Source: Deinococcus sp. HSC-46F16 (GTDB lineage Bacteria > Deinococcota > Deinococci > Deinococcales > Deinococcaceae). From it: a stretch of 64,000 bases of DNA. The notes beneath the pieces are model-generated. The model saw only the letters and a program-made list of their open reading frames with translations, had not been told where the DNA came from and made no database searches. Shown here piece by piece: positions 24,868 to 33,085 of the stretch. Location: NCBI RefSeq assembly GCF_024171495.1, contig NZ_JALJZW010000001.1, positions 310,001 to 374,000 on the forward strand, in the 5' to 3' direction. Numbering within the stretch: the first letter of the stretch is position 1; each line of letters starts with the position of its first letter. Made by a program: the position numbers and the translations under genes.

Positions 24868-25419
24868 TCAAACGGGATCGGGAAGGTGGGGGTTGCGGGG
24901 CGGCGCAGGCAGCAGTTCAACCCGGCCTGCCAGATCCCTCAGCTCGACATGTCGCGTGAAGTCTGGAGCGAGGTTGTGGATCATGGCGTCCTCGTCATAG
25001 GTCACCGGGAGTTTGCCTGCCTGCACGTGGGGCCGCAGGGTTCGGAACCACTGGCGGTAGTCGTGGTCGGCAGCGTAGGCCGGTCGCATGATCTCCGGAA
25101 AGTCGAGGATGAACTGCCCGGCGAGGTGCCGGGGCTTCAGGTCACCCCGCAACAGCTCCTCCCACTTCAGGGCCAGGTGGCGGTCGTCGCGTCGCATGAG
25201 GATGACCGAGGCGTCGGACAGAAGGAAGGCCGTAGAGGAGGGCGTGACCAGCCAGTCGAGTTCCCGAACGTGGCAGGCGGCGTAGACCTGAAGACGGACA
25301 TGCTGCGTGGCTCGACTGCGGGCAAAACGCACCTGCTCGAAGCCCACCCGGTGCAACTCGTCCACCAGTGCGAGGAGGCGACGGTGCATAAGGGCGGGGA
25401 GGTTTGTCTCCCTGTTCAT
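24868..25419 (-). CDS. Hypothetical protein encoded between hsdR and hsdS
   Basis: 183 residues, no signal peptide, mixed alpha/beta and rich in Arg and His. The start codon overlaps the hsdR stop (ATGA) and hsdS follows after 12 nt, so it is translated as part of the restriction operon. No known motif is visible. A regulator of the nuclease, an anti-phage accessory factor, or a nucleotide-binding protein are all possible; none is supported by a motif. Confidence 0.75.
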   Translation of the reverse strand: MNRETNLPALMHRRLLALVDELHRVGFEQVRFARSRATQHVRLQVYAACHVRELDWLVTPSSTAFLLSDASVILMRRDDRHLALKWEELLRGDLKPRHLAGQFILDFPEIMRPAYAADHDYRQWFRTLRPHVQAGKLPVTYDEDAMIHNLAPDFTRHVELRDLAGRVELLPAPPRNPHLPDPV

Positions 25420-28199
25420 GCCGCCAGTACCTCGGTCAGTTCCTCCAGCAGCTTCCGCAGTTCCTGCTCACCGAAGACCTGCTTGGCGCGGTACAGGCCC
25501 CCGAACTCGTTGAAGGGCGTGTCCTTCAGGTCGCGCTCCTGCACCTCCAGCGACTTGCCGACCTGTGCCCGGATCAGGTCCAGCCACTGCCGCTGCTCGG
25601 CCGTGAAGGTCCGGCCCTGGGCCTCCTGACCCTGCAGCCACGTCTGAAAGCGGCTGTCCACCGTCGAGGCGAAGGGTTCCAGCACCTCGGTTTTCTCGGT
25701 GGCGAACCGCACCAGTGCCACCAGATCGGTCAGGGTTCGACCCGGCCCGGCATTGCGCACCCGCCCAGCCTCCAGCCGCTGGTAGGCGGCGTACAGGTTC
25801 TCCGGGGTCAGGTGGGGGTCCTGCCCCTGGAGGGCCTTCGACAGCTCCTTGATCTGACGGAAGGTCACGTGCCGCTGCGCGTAGGGCTGGGCGTACAGAA
25901 TGCTCAGCGCGTCGATCTCGTCCTTGCGCTCCTCGATGAACTGCCGGAAGGTCCTGACCCGCCCTTCGGCCACGCGCAGGGCCAGGGCATCCTCGTCCTC
26001 CCGCTCCACATGCTCGCCGGAAATCACCCGGTCCTGGCTCACCGTGTCGATGGCGACCTCGTTCAGCCGCTGCACCCTTACCAGTTGGTCCCTGAACTTG
26101 GGGTTGCCGAATGGCCGCACGGCCTCGTCCCGGAGGGCTTCTGCGGCGTCCTCCACGTCCTGCGGAGTCACGGCCCGATCTTCCGCAGCCGCCACCTCGG
26201 CGGCCCGCTGCTGGGCCTGCTCTGGCCGCGTGGCCCTCAGGAGGGTGCCGATCAGGGTCCCCAGCGGCTGCCCCGCCTCGGCTTCGAGGTCACTGCGCTG
26301 CTCACCCGTCAGGGTCTGGTTCAGCCGGGCCAAGCGTCCGGCCAGCGAGGTCAGGGCATCGTCGCTCTGGTCGCCCATCCCGACCGCATGCAGCAGCTTC
26401 TCGAAACTCACGCCTCGCTTCTTCTCCAGGGGCTTGGCCTCGCTCTTGTCGCTTTCGGTCACGCCCACCGCGTCCACCAGCAGGAAGAAGGTCTTCTCCT
26501 CGGCGTCCTCGCTCACGGCTTTCAACTCGTCGCGGCTGACCACGCGGGTGCCCCGGCCCTTCATCTGGTCGAAGTACGAGCGCGACTTCACGTCCCGCAT
26601 GAAGATCAAGACCTCCAGCGGCTTCACGTCCGTCCCGGTGGCGATCATGTCCACCGTCACGACCACGCGGGGGTTGTGCTCCACCCGGAACTTCTTGATG
26701 AGGTCGTCGGTGCGCTCGCCCGTGACCCCGTAGGTGATCTTCTTGGCGAAGTCGTTGCCCTTGCCGAACTCCTCCCGGACGATCTTCAGGATGTCGTCGG
26801 CGTGGGCGTCGCTCTTGGCGAAGATCAGCGTCTTGGGCACGTACTGGCGCGTCGGGAAGACCTGTGGCAGCACCGCGTCCCGGTAGTGCCGGATGACGGT
26901 GCGGATCTGGTCCACCGCGACCACGCTGCGGTCGAGTTGGTTGGCCGCGTACTCGAAGTCATCCGCCAGCTCCTCCCAGCGCACCTTTCCCGTCTCCTTG
27001 TCACGGTAGTCGAGGAAGTGCCCAGCACTGACCTTGCCGCCCTGCTCGGTAATCTCGGTGCGAATGCGGTACACGTCGAAGTTGACGTTCACGCGGTCGA
27101 CCACCGCCCGCTCATGGCCGTACTCCATGACGAGGTTCTTGTTGAAGAAGCCGATGGTCTGGGCGCTCGGCGTGGCGGTCAGGCCGGTCAGGAAGGCGTC
27201 GAAGTACTCCAGCACCTGCCGCCAGGTGCCGTAGATGGAGCGGTGGCACTCGTCGGTGATGATGAAGTCGAACGTCTCGATGGGAACCCGTGGGTTGTAG
27301 GTGACGGTGCGGGCCGCCTCCTGGGCCGCCTCGCTCCCCAGCTCGAACTCGCTGCGCTCCTCGTTCTCCTCGTCGAACTCGGTTTCGCCGCGCAGGATGG
27401 AGTACAGCCGCTGGATGGTGGTGATGACGACCTGGGCGTCCGGGTCGATCCGGTTGATCGTCAGGTGCTGGACAACGTGCAGCTCGGTGAATTTGCGCCC
27501 GTCGTCCGGGGTGTCGAAGTTGCTGAACTCGCCAAGCGCCTGCTTGCCGAGGTTGCCCCGGTCCACCAGAAAGAGAACCCGTCTGGCTCCGGCGTGCTTG
27601 AGCAGGCGGTAGGTGCTCGCCACCGCTGTGAAGCTCTTGCCGCTGCCCATTGTCATCTGGATCAGGGCGCGGGGGTGCCCCAGCGCGAAGGAGCGTTCCA
27701 GGTGGGTAATCGCCTCGAACTGGGCGTCCCGCAGGCCGGTCCGGGCCAGCGGCGGCAGATGGCGAAGGCGTTCCCGCAGGGTCTGGGCCTCTTTGAGCCA
27801 GGCGCCCAGCGTCTCCGGCTTGTGGAAGTGGAACACGGGCCGGGAGCGGCTGTCCGGGTCCCGGAAGTCCCGGAACTGGACCTGCACGCTGTTCGCCTCG
27901 TAGCCGAAGGGCAAGGGCGTTCCCGCCACCTTGATGAACGCAGGCAGGCCGACGGTGTACTTCTCGGTCTGCTCGCTCACGCCGACGAGGGAGGTGCCCT
28001 TGGGCTTGGCCTCGATGATCCCAACCGCCTGGCGCTTCCAGAACAGCATGTAGTCGCAGGGACCGGCCGCCGTGGGCACCTCCCGCACCGCCACGCCGTC
28101 TGCCGCGAACAGGTTGGCGCTCTTGTAGTCCTGCACGACCCAGCCTGCGGCCTGAAGCTGGGCGTCGATCACCTGACGGGCTTGCTGCTCCGGTAGCAT
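25416..28199 (-). CDS. hsdR: Type I restriction enzyme endonuclease/translocase subunit
   Basis: 927 residues. The N-terminal 200 residues form the PD-(D/E)XK nuclease domain (CDYMLFW..AVGIIEAK, with D and ExK-type residues). The SF2 motor follows: Walker A MTMGSGKSFTA near residue 190, the DEAH-type box ITDECHRS near residue 310, motif III TGLTATP, and motif VI GRGTRVVSR near residue 560. The C-terminal part is helical. The ATG at 28199 has GAGGAGG 4 nt upstream; an upstream in-frame ATG lacks one. It cuts unmethylated DNA in complex with HsdM and HsdS. Confidence 0.95.
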   Translation of the reverse strand: MLPEQQARQVIDAQLQAAGWVVQDYKSANLFAADGVAVREVPTAAGPCDYMLFWKRQAVGIIEAKPKGTSLVGVSEQTEKYTVGLPAFIKVAGTPLPFGYEANSVQVQFRDFRDPDSRSRPVFHFHKPETLGAWLKEAQTLRERLRHLPPLARTGLRDAQFEAITHLERSFALGHPRALIQMTMGSGKSFTAVASTYRLLKHAGARRVLFLVDRGNLGKQALGEFSNFDTPDDGRKFTELHVVQHLTINRIDPDAQVVITTIQRLYSILRGETEFDEENEERSEFELGSEAAQEAARTVTYNPRVPIETFDFIITDECHRSIYGTWRQVLEYFDAFLTGLTATPSAQTIGFFNKNLVMEYGHERAVVDRVNVNFDVYRIRTEITEQGGKVSAGHFLDYRDKETGKVRWEELADDFEYAANQLDRSVVAVDQIRTVIRHYRDAVLPQVFPTRQYVPKTLIFAKSDAHADDILKIVREEFGKGNDFAKKITYGVTGERTDDLIKKFRVEHNPRVVVTVDMIATGTDVKPLEVLIFMRDVKSRSYFDQMKGRGTRVVSRDELKAVSEDAEEKTFFLLVDAVGVTESDKSEAKPLEKKRGVSFEKLLHAVGMGDQSDDALTSLAGRLARLNQTLTGEQRSDLEAEAGQPLGTLIGTLLRATRPEQAQQRAAEVAAAEDRAVTPQDVEDAAEALRDEAVRPFGNPKFRDQLVRVQRLNEVAIDTVSQDRVISGEHVEREDEDALALRVAEGRVRTFRQFIEERKDEIDALSILYAQPYAQRHVTFRQIKELSKALQGQDPHLTPENLYAAYQRLEAGRVRNAGPGRTLTDLVALVRFATEKTEVLEPFASTVDSRFQTWLQGQEAQGRTFTAEQRQWLDLIRAQVGKSLEVQERDLKDTPFNEFGGLYRAKQVFGEQELRKLLEELTEVLAA

Positions 28200-28286
28200 C
28201 GTCCTCCTCGGTCGCCGGGACGAGCCCGGTGGTGCGCGTGGGCGCAGTCTACCCAGGAAGCGTGTCGACTCTTGCCGCATTTGCAT

Positions 28287-28865
28287 TCAGGCGGCCTCGG
28301 CGACAGGCGGAGCCAGACGATGCCAGGCATTCTGGTAGCTGCTGTAGGTGCCCAGGTTGTTCAGATCGATCCGGACGTATTCTCCAGCTTCTGCGGGAGT
28401 CATGACGAAAACCTGGGGTGGTTTGCCACCCTTGGATTTGCACACCAGCACCAGAAAATCGCAGTCACGGGCGTAGTCCTTGACCTGACGCGGGTCGGCG
28501 TACTTCCCCTTGCGGGTGGGGGAGAGGGAAAACCGGAAGACATCCGGGAGCCGGGAGTCATGGACGACCTTCACCTCCACCCGCCACCCGCCGACCAGCA
28601 CGTCATACGGATGGTCCCGGTGCTGGGCCGCCATGTGAATGGTCGGGAGGCCCATCTGACGGCCCTGTTCGACGACCAGGTGTTCGCCGTACAGCGCGGT
28701 CCGCAGGTTGGGCGCGTTGGTGGGGAGGCTGTGGGCACGGCGGTAGTTGGCGACGGTGCGGGCGCTGAGGCGGAGCCGGGAAGCAATCGCGCTGTCCGTG
28801 AGCCCTTTGCCGTGGGCGTCAAGGATGGCCTGCTCCTGCTGCGGCGTGATCTTGTTGTGGGGCAT
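28287..28865 (-). CDS. HTH protein with PD-(D/E)XK nuclease-like domain
   Basis: 192 residues. The N-terminus (residues about 6-45, TPQQEQAILDAHGKGLTDSAIASRL..SARTVANYRR) is a resolvase/sigma-type helix-turn-helix. From residue 60 on, the pattern GEHLVV...YDVLVGGWRVEVKVV resembles the D-(x)n-ExK core of a PD-(D/E)XK nuclease. Either a DNA-nicking or homing-type enzyme or a DNA-binding regulator with a decayed nuclease. Its ATG overlaps the stop of the preceding small gene (TGATG). Confidence 0.65.
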   Translation of the reverse strand: MPHNKITPQQEQAILDAHGKGLTDSAIASRLRLSARTVANYRRAHSLPTNAPNLRTALYGEHLVVEQGRQMGLPTIHMAAQHRDHPYDVLVGGWRVEVKVVHDSRLPDVFRFSLSPTRKGKYADPRQVKDYARDCDFLVLVCKSKGGKPPQVFVMTPAEAGEYVRIDLNNLGTYSSYQNAWHRLAPPVAEAA

Positions 28866-29074
28866 CAGGCCGCCTCGACGGCTGGGCTCTGGGTCAGGGA
28901 CGCCAGTTGTGCGTCGAGTTCCTCAAGTTGCGCTTTGATGTCGGCCGCCCAGTGGGGCGTTCTTGCGCCGGGCGCCGCAAAGTGGTGGCCGAGCCACCTG
29001 CGAACGAGGCGGTCACGCTGGCGGCAGAGCTGGCGGCGGCGTTGAAGCAAGGCACTGATCGTGGATGTGGACAT
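28865..29074 (-). CDS. Small helical protein A (69 residues)
   Basis: The product is almost entirely helical and charged, with an Arg/Gln-rich first half (SALLQRRRQLCRQRDRLVRRW) and an acidic, Leu-spaced second half (KAQLEELDAQLASL) fit for a coiled coil. TTGGAGGT lies 5 nt before the ATG at 29074. It overlaps the HTH-nuclease gene by one base pattern TGATG. It resembles small protein B in length and layout. Unknown function. Confidence 0.6.
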   Translation of the reverse strand: MSTSTISALLQRRRQLCRQRDRLVRRWLGHHFAAPGARTPHWAADIKAQLEELDAQLASLTQSPAVEAA

Positions 29075-29092
29075 GCAAACCTCCAAGAGAAA

Positions 29093-29113
29093 GCCCCGGC
29101 GCGGGGCCGGGGC
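29093..29113 (-). terminator. GC-rich hairpin between the two small genes
   Basis: Perfect 8-bp stem GCCCCGGC / GCCGGGGC with a 5-nt loop, followed on the minus strand by CTTTCTCTT. It may end the transcript of small gene B or attenuate read-through into small gene A. Confidence 0.5.
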
Positions 29114-29127
29114 GAGAGGGCGGTGGG

Positions 29128-29349
29128 TCAGGGTGCGGGGTTCTGCTCGGCGCTTCCAGAGAGCCGGGCAATCTGGCGCTCCACGTCGAGCAGTTCCTCG
29201 GATACGGCCATAAACGAAGCCAGCCGTTTGGCAGGCAGGACGGGGGCGCGGCTGCGGATCAGGAGCTGGTAGAGCCGATCCTGACGGTCCTGAAGACGTG
29301 CTCGGCGGCGCTCCAGGCGCTGACGTTGGGTGGGGTTCGGGGTGTTCAT
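29128..29349 (-). CDS. Small helical protein B (73 residues)
   Basis: Begins MNTPNPTQRQRLERRRARLQ and continues as one long amphipathic helix with Leu/Ile at coiled-coil spacing, ending in SEELLDVERQIARLSG. It looks like a distant duplicate of small protein A. No ribosome site is obvious; the ATG directly follows the T-run of the helicase terminator, so translation would depend on read-through or a leaderless start. Moderate doubt that it is expressed. Confidence 0.5.
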   Translation of the reverse strand: MNTPNPTQRQRLERRRARLQDRQDRLYQLLIRSRAPVLPAKRLASFMAVSEELLDVERQIARLSGSAEQNPAP

Positions 29350-29353
29350 GGCA

Positions 29354-29376
29354 TGAAAAAACGCCCGGATGGGCGC
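29354..29376 (-). terminator. Rho-independent terminator of the helicase gene
   Basis: On the minus strand CGCCC-ATCC-GGGCG is followed by six T. It stands 60 nt after the helicase stop codon. Confidence 0.75.
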
Positions 29377-29434
29377 GGAGGGGAAGTGCGGCGGAAGAAG
29401 TCGTAGGCCAGGTTTGCCGCTTGTTCTGGGTGGT

Positions 29435-31534
29435 TCACACGCACTCCCGTTGATTTCCAACAGAGTTGTTCCGGCTCGCCGCACTTGGCTGACCACCGGG
29501 GGTGGAAGTACCGGCCAGCAGGAGGCGGAGCACAGGCAGCACATCAGCCTCCGTCGTACCTGCGGGCGCAAAGACGATGCCCCCATCCGATCCGATGTCA
29601 CGCGTGAAAGTCCTGGACCGCTCAACACGTTGAAGGCCCATGCCTTGGAGAATCTGGTACAGCGGGGCTCGGTCGTTTCCGCCGTAGCAGCGCACTCCAA
29701 TGAAGCTGGAGTCGTTGTATTCGGCGATCCGATACTTCTTGAGCTGACCTGTCCGCCGCCAGTGGTGCAGTTCAGGCGTCTTAGCTCGCTGGAGCCCTTT
29801 TCGCAGATTGGCCGACTGTCTTGCCTGCCTCTCCAGGTCGTCATGACGGAAGGGAAGCAGTCCCAACGTTTCCAGAGCAGCAACAGGGACACAGCCAAAG
29901 ACTTGCAGCAACTCCTTCGAGATCACCCTCACCGCGTCCTTCCACCCGTCAAGCTGCTTGCCTGCTTCAAACGTCACCGACGACTGAGTAGGTACACGGT
30001 GCCAGTATTCACTGGGAAGGTCCGGATCGAAGAACGTGATCACCCTGGGGCGGTGCTCCCCATCAAAGTGAGGTTGTCGCCCGCGATGAAGCATTTGCAG
30101 GAGCTCACTTTGAGTGATGTGCTTCATGGCGCTTTGACGGGCATCCGCGCTGTAAGGCCAAAGGGCTGCAAGGTCATGATCTCGGAATGTCCGGGGCAGA
30201 TATGGCGGGAAGACCGCGACCACATGCCAACCGGTCCAGGCGTTCTTCCCACGGCCGGCCCACCAATGAAATCCCTCAGCCCGTCTGGCAACCTCGTAAA
30301 GCTCCAGCATCATGGTGAGCATGACCGTCCAGGGATGACTTTGTTTGTTGAACTCTTGTGGGGCAAGGACCAGCACGTGTTGATGGCTCTGATCCAAGAG
30401 TTCGGCAACCGTTCGAGTGACCTGTGCCCTGGTGGTTTTGACTCGTTCCGGCTCTGAGAAGTCCCGGTAGGTGAATGGCTTTTCGTTGATCACCTCAATC
30501 TCCAAGGGCAGCCGCCTGTCGAACTCAGTGATCAGCCTGACTGGGAAGGGTGTGAAGAGGGCGTCGTAGGTCTTCTGGGTGGCGTAAGCGTCCAGAACGA
30601 GAACTGGGCAGGGGAGGGCAATGGGCACGCGAAGATCGAAGCGGAAGGTGGCTTTCGCCGGGTCGTCCTTCCAGAACAGGCCGAACCGGTGACTGTACTG
30701 GCCGTGCTGCGAGGCACTGAGATCTTCCTCCAACGCCTGAGCCACCAACGACACTGGAAGCCGCTCCTCTCGTCCCTGACGGCTCAAGTCCGAGTTGATG
30801 GCAGCCAATGTCCCCTCAAACGACCTCCTGTCGAACGCTGCATACTCCGGCATACGTTCGGCGATGTGCTCCCAGAACGCCTCACCCGTCAGGCTGTGGC
30901 GGTCAGGTCGCGCCTTGCTGTCTCCCCAGCTATTCCACCCGTCCACACCGGATACCGGCAGATGAGCCTTGATGTCGGTCCAGAGGGCCACCAATGCGTG
31001 CGTGAAAGGATCGGGCGCGGCCAGGCGGAACAGGGCGTCACAGCGCAGCGCGGACACATCCTTGAAGTCCTCGGAGGAGCGAACCAGCAAAGAGAAGAGG
31101 GGATCCTCGTCAACGACCAGCAACTCGGCATGGCGCAGGAAGTCACCAGCCTTGGATGGCCGGGTACTGAACACCGCTTCCAGATGGGCGTGGGCGATGA
31201 TCTTGATCCCTTTGTTCCAGGGTTGCTTGAACTGCTTCTCGTACTCCTCCTCCGTGTCGAAGTGCTTGCGCCCCCGAACAATCTCTGGCTTGCTACTCAG
31301 CACTTGACCAAAGCGGCGCTGCACCTCCCGCCCCACAGCGTTCTCGCCCAGGGTCGCGTGGGTGGCGTAAAGGATGCGTCTCAGCCCCTTGACAGAGCGG
31401 AGTGAGGCCAGAGCCTGGATCACTGCATCGGTCTTCCCATCACCAGGAGGGGCTCTCAGGACGTAAACCCCAGGAACCCCCTTGATCTGGTGGAGCAGGT
31501 TTTTTACAGCGTCAGTTGAGATGCGAACAGGCAT
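29435..31534 (-). CDS. SF2-type helicase-like NTPase of the island
   Basis: 699 residues. Walker A is APPGDGKTDAV near residue 32, the motif Ia-like ILYATHATLGENAV follows, Walker B is the unusual LLVVDEDPLF near residue 138 (DEDP in place of DEAD/DEAH), and a motif VI-like LLQMLHRGRQ lies near residue 480. The C-terminal 170 residues are specific and unassigned. It could be a replication helicase of the element or a defence helicase. The start lacks a ribosome site, and the gene is preceded by the hairpin-rich stretch. Confidence 0.65.
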   Translation of the reverse strand: MPVRISTDAVKNLLHQIKGVPGVYVLRAPPGDGKTDAVIQALASLRSVKGLRRILYATHATLGENAVGREVQRRFGQVLSSKPEIVRGRKHFDTEEEYEKQFKQPWNKGIKIIAHAHLEAVFSTRPSKAGDFLRHAELLVVDEDPLFSLLVRSSEDFKDVSALRCDALFRLAAPDPFTHALVALWTDIKAHLPVSGVDGWNSWGDSKARPDRHSLTGEAFWEHIAERMPEYAAFDRRSFEGTLAAINSDLSRQGREERLPVSLVAQALEEDLSASQHGQYSHRFGLFWKDDPAKATFRFDLRVPIALPCPVLVLDAYATQKTYDALFTPFPVRLITEFDRRLPLEIEVINEKPFTYRDFSEPERVKTTRAQVTRTVAELLDQSHQHVLVLAPQEFNKQSHPWTVMLTMMLELYEVARRAEGFHWWAGRGKNAWTGWHVVAVFPPYLPRTFRDHDLAALWPYSADARQSAMKHITQSELLQMLHRGRQPHFDGEHRPRVITFFDPDLPSEYWHRVPTQSSVTFEAGKQLDGWKDAVRVISKELLQVFGCVPVAALETLGLLPFRHDDLERQARQSANLRKGLQRAKTPELHHWRRTGQLKKYRIAEYNDSSFIGVRCYGGNDRAPLYQILQGMGLQRVERSRTFTRDIGSDGGIVFAPAGTTEADVLPVLRLLLAGTSTPGGQPSAASRNNSVGNQRECV

Positions 31535-32389
31535 GTTGACAAAAGGGCGTCTGGGACGACGTTGAGGAGAAGGGGCTTGTCCTGAACTTCTTTACTCAAG
31601 GGAAGTGAACCGAACTGCGGGATTGCTGCCCAACAGCCGGGAGGGTACAGGGTCGGGAACAGGGGGGACCTCCAGAGAGACGAGGAGTGGGGTGAGGATT
31701 CCCTTCGCTGGCCGGAAACGGACCGGCGCAGGCAAAAGGACCACAATGACGACAGACCAACGTCTGCGGCCACAGGCCGCAGAAACCCAGCCCTACGGCT
31801 GGGTTGAATGGGAGATGAGGGATTTCAGGTCAACAGGCGCCGGGCAACAACCGGCCAGCGAGAGCAGCAGGGCACTTCACAGGAGCGGAGGTGTACTTCA
31901 GTGTACGGGTGCATCTGCTCCGCTCTGCAATTCCGGGGAGTTCTGCCAAGCCTCGACGGCCTGCCAACCGCAGGGGGAGTTGGCTGGGGCGAAGCCCACG
32001 GAAGTCAATCCTGCCTGGAGAACTGGGACAGCGCAGCGGCAGGCTCCCCCACAACTCTGCGGCCGGTAGGCCGCACTCCCCACATGGAAGTCGCACAGCG
32101 AGTCCGCTCGGAAGGGAGTGGGGTGCGGGCATGGTTGAGGTCACCCTCCCTGTCGCGCCGACTCTCCAGCGAGTCTCAGAATCCCGAATGGAGGCCACTC
32201 CCTCAGCCTCTGGGCCCGGTAGGGCCAAGGGTGGTCCACTGCCGCGTGTGGGTGCGGACGCGGACAGCCTGGGGCTCGCCGCACATGGGGTGGGGGGGTA
32301 CTTTTTGCCTGAGCGAGTGGAGGAGGGGGGTTGGGAGCCTCCGACGCAGGAGAAGAGATTTCCCCGGTAACTCGCTGGTGGCTCGCCGC
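31535..32389. ncRNA. Gene-free, hairpin-rich 855-bp stretch: candidate large structured RNA
   Basis: No convincing protein gene exists on either strand; the open frames here lack ribosome sites, change composition along their length and overlap neighbours. Instead there are many short perfect hairpins. Two 9-bp stems lie back to back: 31763-31783 (loop ACA) and 31784-31805 (loop CTAC). Others: 31839-31855 (GCCGG/CCGGC), 32058-32075 (7 bp, loop GGTA), 32099-32110, 32160-32175, 32213-32226 (5 bp, loop GGTA), plus a longer pairing of 32074-32080 with 32114-32120. The coding strand of such an RNA is not decidable by eye. It may instead be decayed DNA or a replication origin. Confidence 0.35.
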
Positions 32390-32731
32390 TTACCCCGCCA
32401 GCGTGGCTCCACCTTCAACGTGTCGCCGGATGGCCTCGACGAGGGCGCGGATGTACCTCATGTCCCTGTCTCCTGGCTCTTCCCCGAAGTGGCGCCAACG
32501 GCGCTGCTCGAAGAACAGACAGGAGCGCAAGACGTTCAGGTCATCGGACACCTCGCCCGTGGTGTTGAACCGCTCCAGTGTGGCGTTGGCAAGGTCGCCG
32601 CACCGTTCAAAGCCGCCCGACTGCTCGTAACCATCGAAGGTCAGGGCGAAGGTGCTCAGCGTGAACCAGTCAGCATCGGAGGCAGGCACATGGTCTGGAC
32701 GCAGCTCATCGTTGGCAATGTCCTCAGTCAC
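32390..32731 (-). CDS. Hypothetical acidic protein of the island
   Basis: 113 residues, acidic N-terminus, helical C-terminus with a run EEPGDRDMRYIRALVEAIRRHV. No family recognised. The GTG start lies 17 nt after the stop of the DUF3467-like gene, so the two probably share a transcript. No strong ribosome site, so the start could be slightly different. Confidence 0.6.
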   Translation of the reverse strand: MTEDIANDELRPDHVPASDADWFTLSTFALTFDGYEQSGGFERCGDLANATLERFNTTGEVSDDLNVLRSCLFFEQRRWRHFGEEPGDRDMRYIRALVEAIRRHVEGGATLAG

Positions 32732-32747
32732 GGTACTTGAGGCTACT

Positions 32748-32996
32748 TCACTTCCCCAGTAGACCGTGGCGCATCTGGTAGGCCTCCAGCAGTTCCCCGA
32801 TACGGGTGTGGAGGCTCTGGAGGTTCAGTGGGGTCATCACGACTTTGTGGACGAGGACCGCTTCGGGGTGCTTCGTGTCCCCCTCGGCGAAGCAGAAGTT
32901 CAGCACCACCTCGTCCTTCTTGGTGTCCAAAACTGCGAAGTTCGCGTAGGTGGGGAGGATGTGGTTGGAAGCACGGATCTTCAGGGGTTTGGTCAT
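32748..32996 (-). CDS. DUF3467-like small protein
   Basis: 82 residues. The pattern PTYANFAVLDTKKDEVVLNFCFAE, then a hydrophobic strand VLVHKVVMTPLNLQSL and a final helix ELLEAYQMRHG, fits the DUF3467 family, whose function is unknown. The ATG at 32996 has AAGGAG 6 nt upstream. First gene of a short unit with the 113-residue protein; located between the recombinases and the hairpin-rich stretch. Confidence 0.65.
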   Translation of the reverse strand: MTKPLKIRASNHILPTYANFAVLDTKKDEVVLNFCFAEGDTKHPEAVLVHKVVMTPLNLQSLHTRIGELLEAYQMRHGLLGK

Positions 32997-33085
32997 GGTT
33001 TTCTCCTTGGAGCATGAAGGTCCACTAACAGGCGAGTGGATCACCTGTTAGATGGTCGAGGGGCAAAACGGATGTGGTGGGAACT

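Noticed and set aside
25404..28196. Long plus-strand open frame opposite hsdR
   Set aside because: Antisense shadow of a clear helicase/nuclease gene; no ribosome site and no recognisable motif.
31535..32389. Assignment to a named large RNA (RNase P, tmRNA, group II intron, OLE, GOLLD, ROOL)
   Set aside because: None of the conserved cores I know of could be read here, so the region is only called a candidate structured RNA.
31605..32740. Plus-strand open frames in the hairpin-rich stretch
   Set aside because: They overlap each other or the minus-strand gene at 32390, lack ribosome sites, and read as low-complexity Ser/Arg/Gly text; treated as non-coding.
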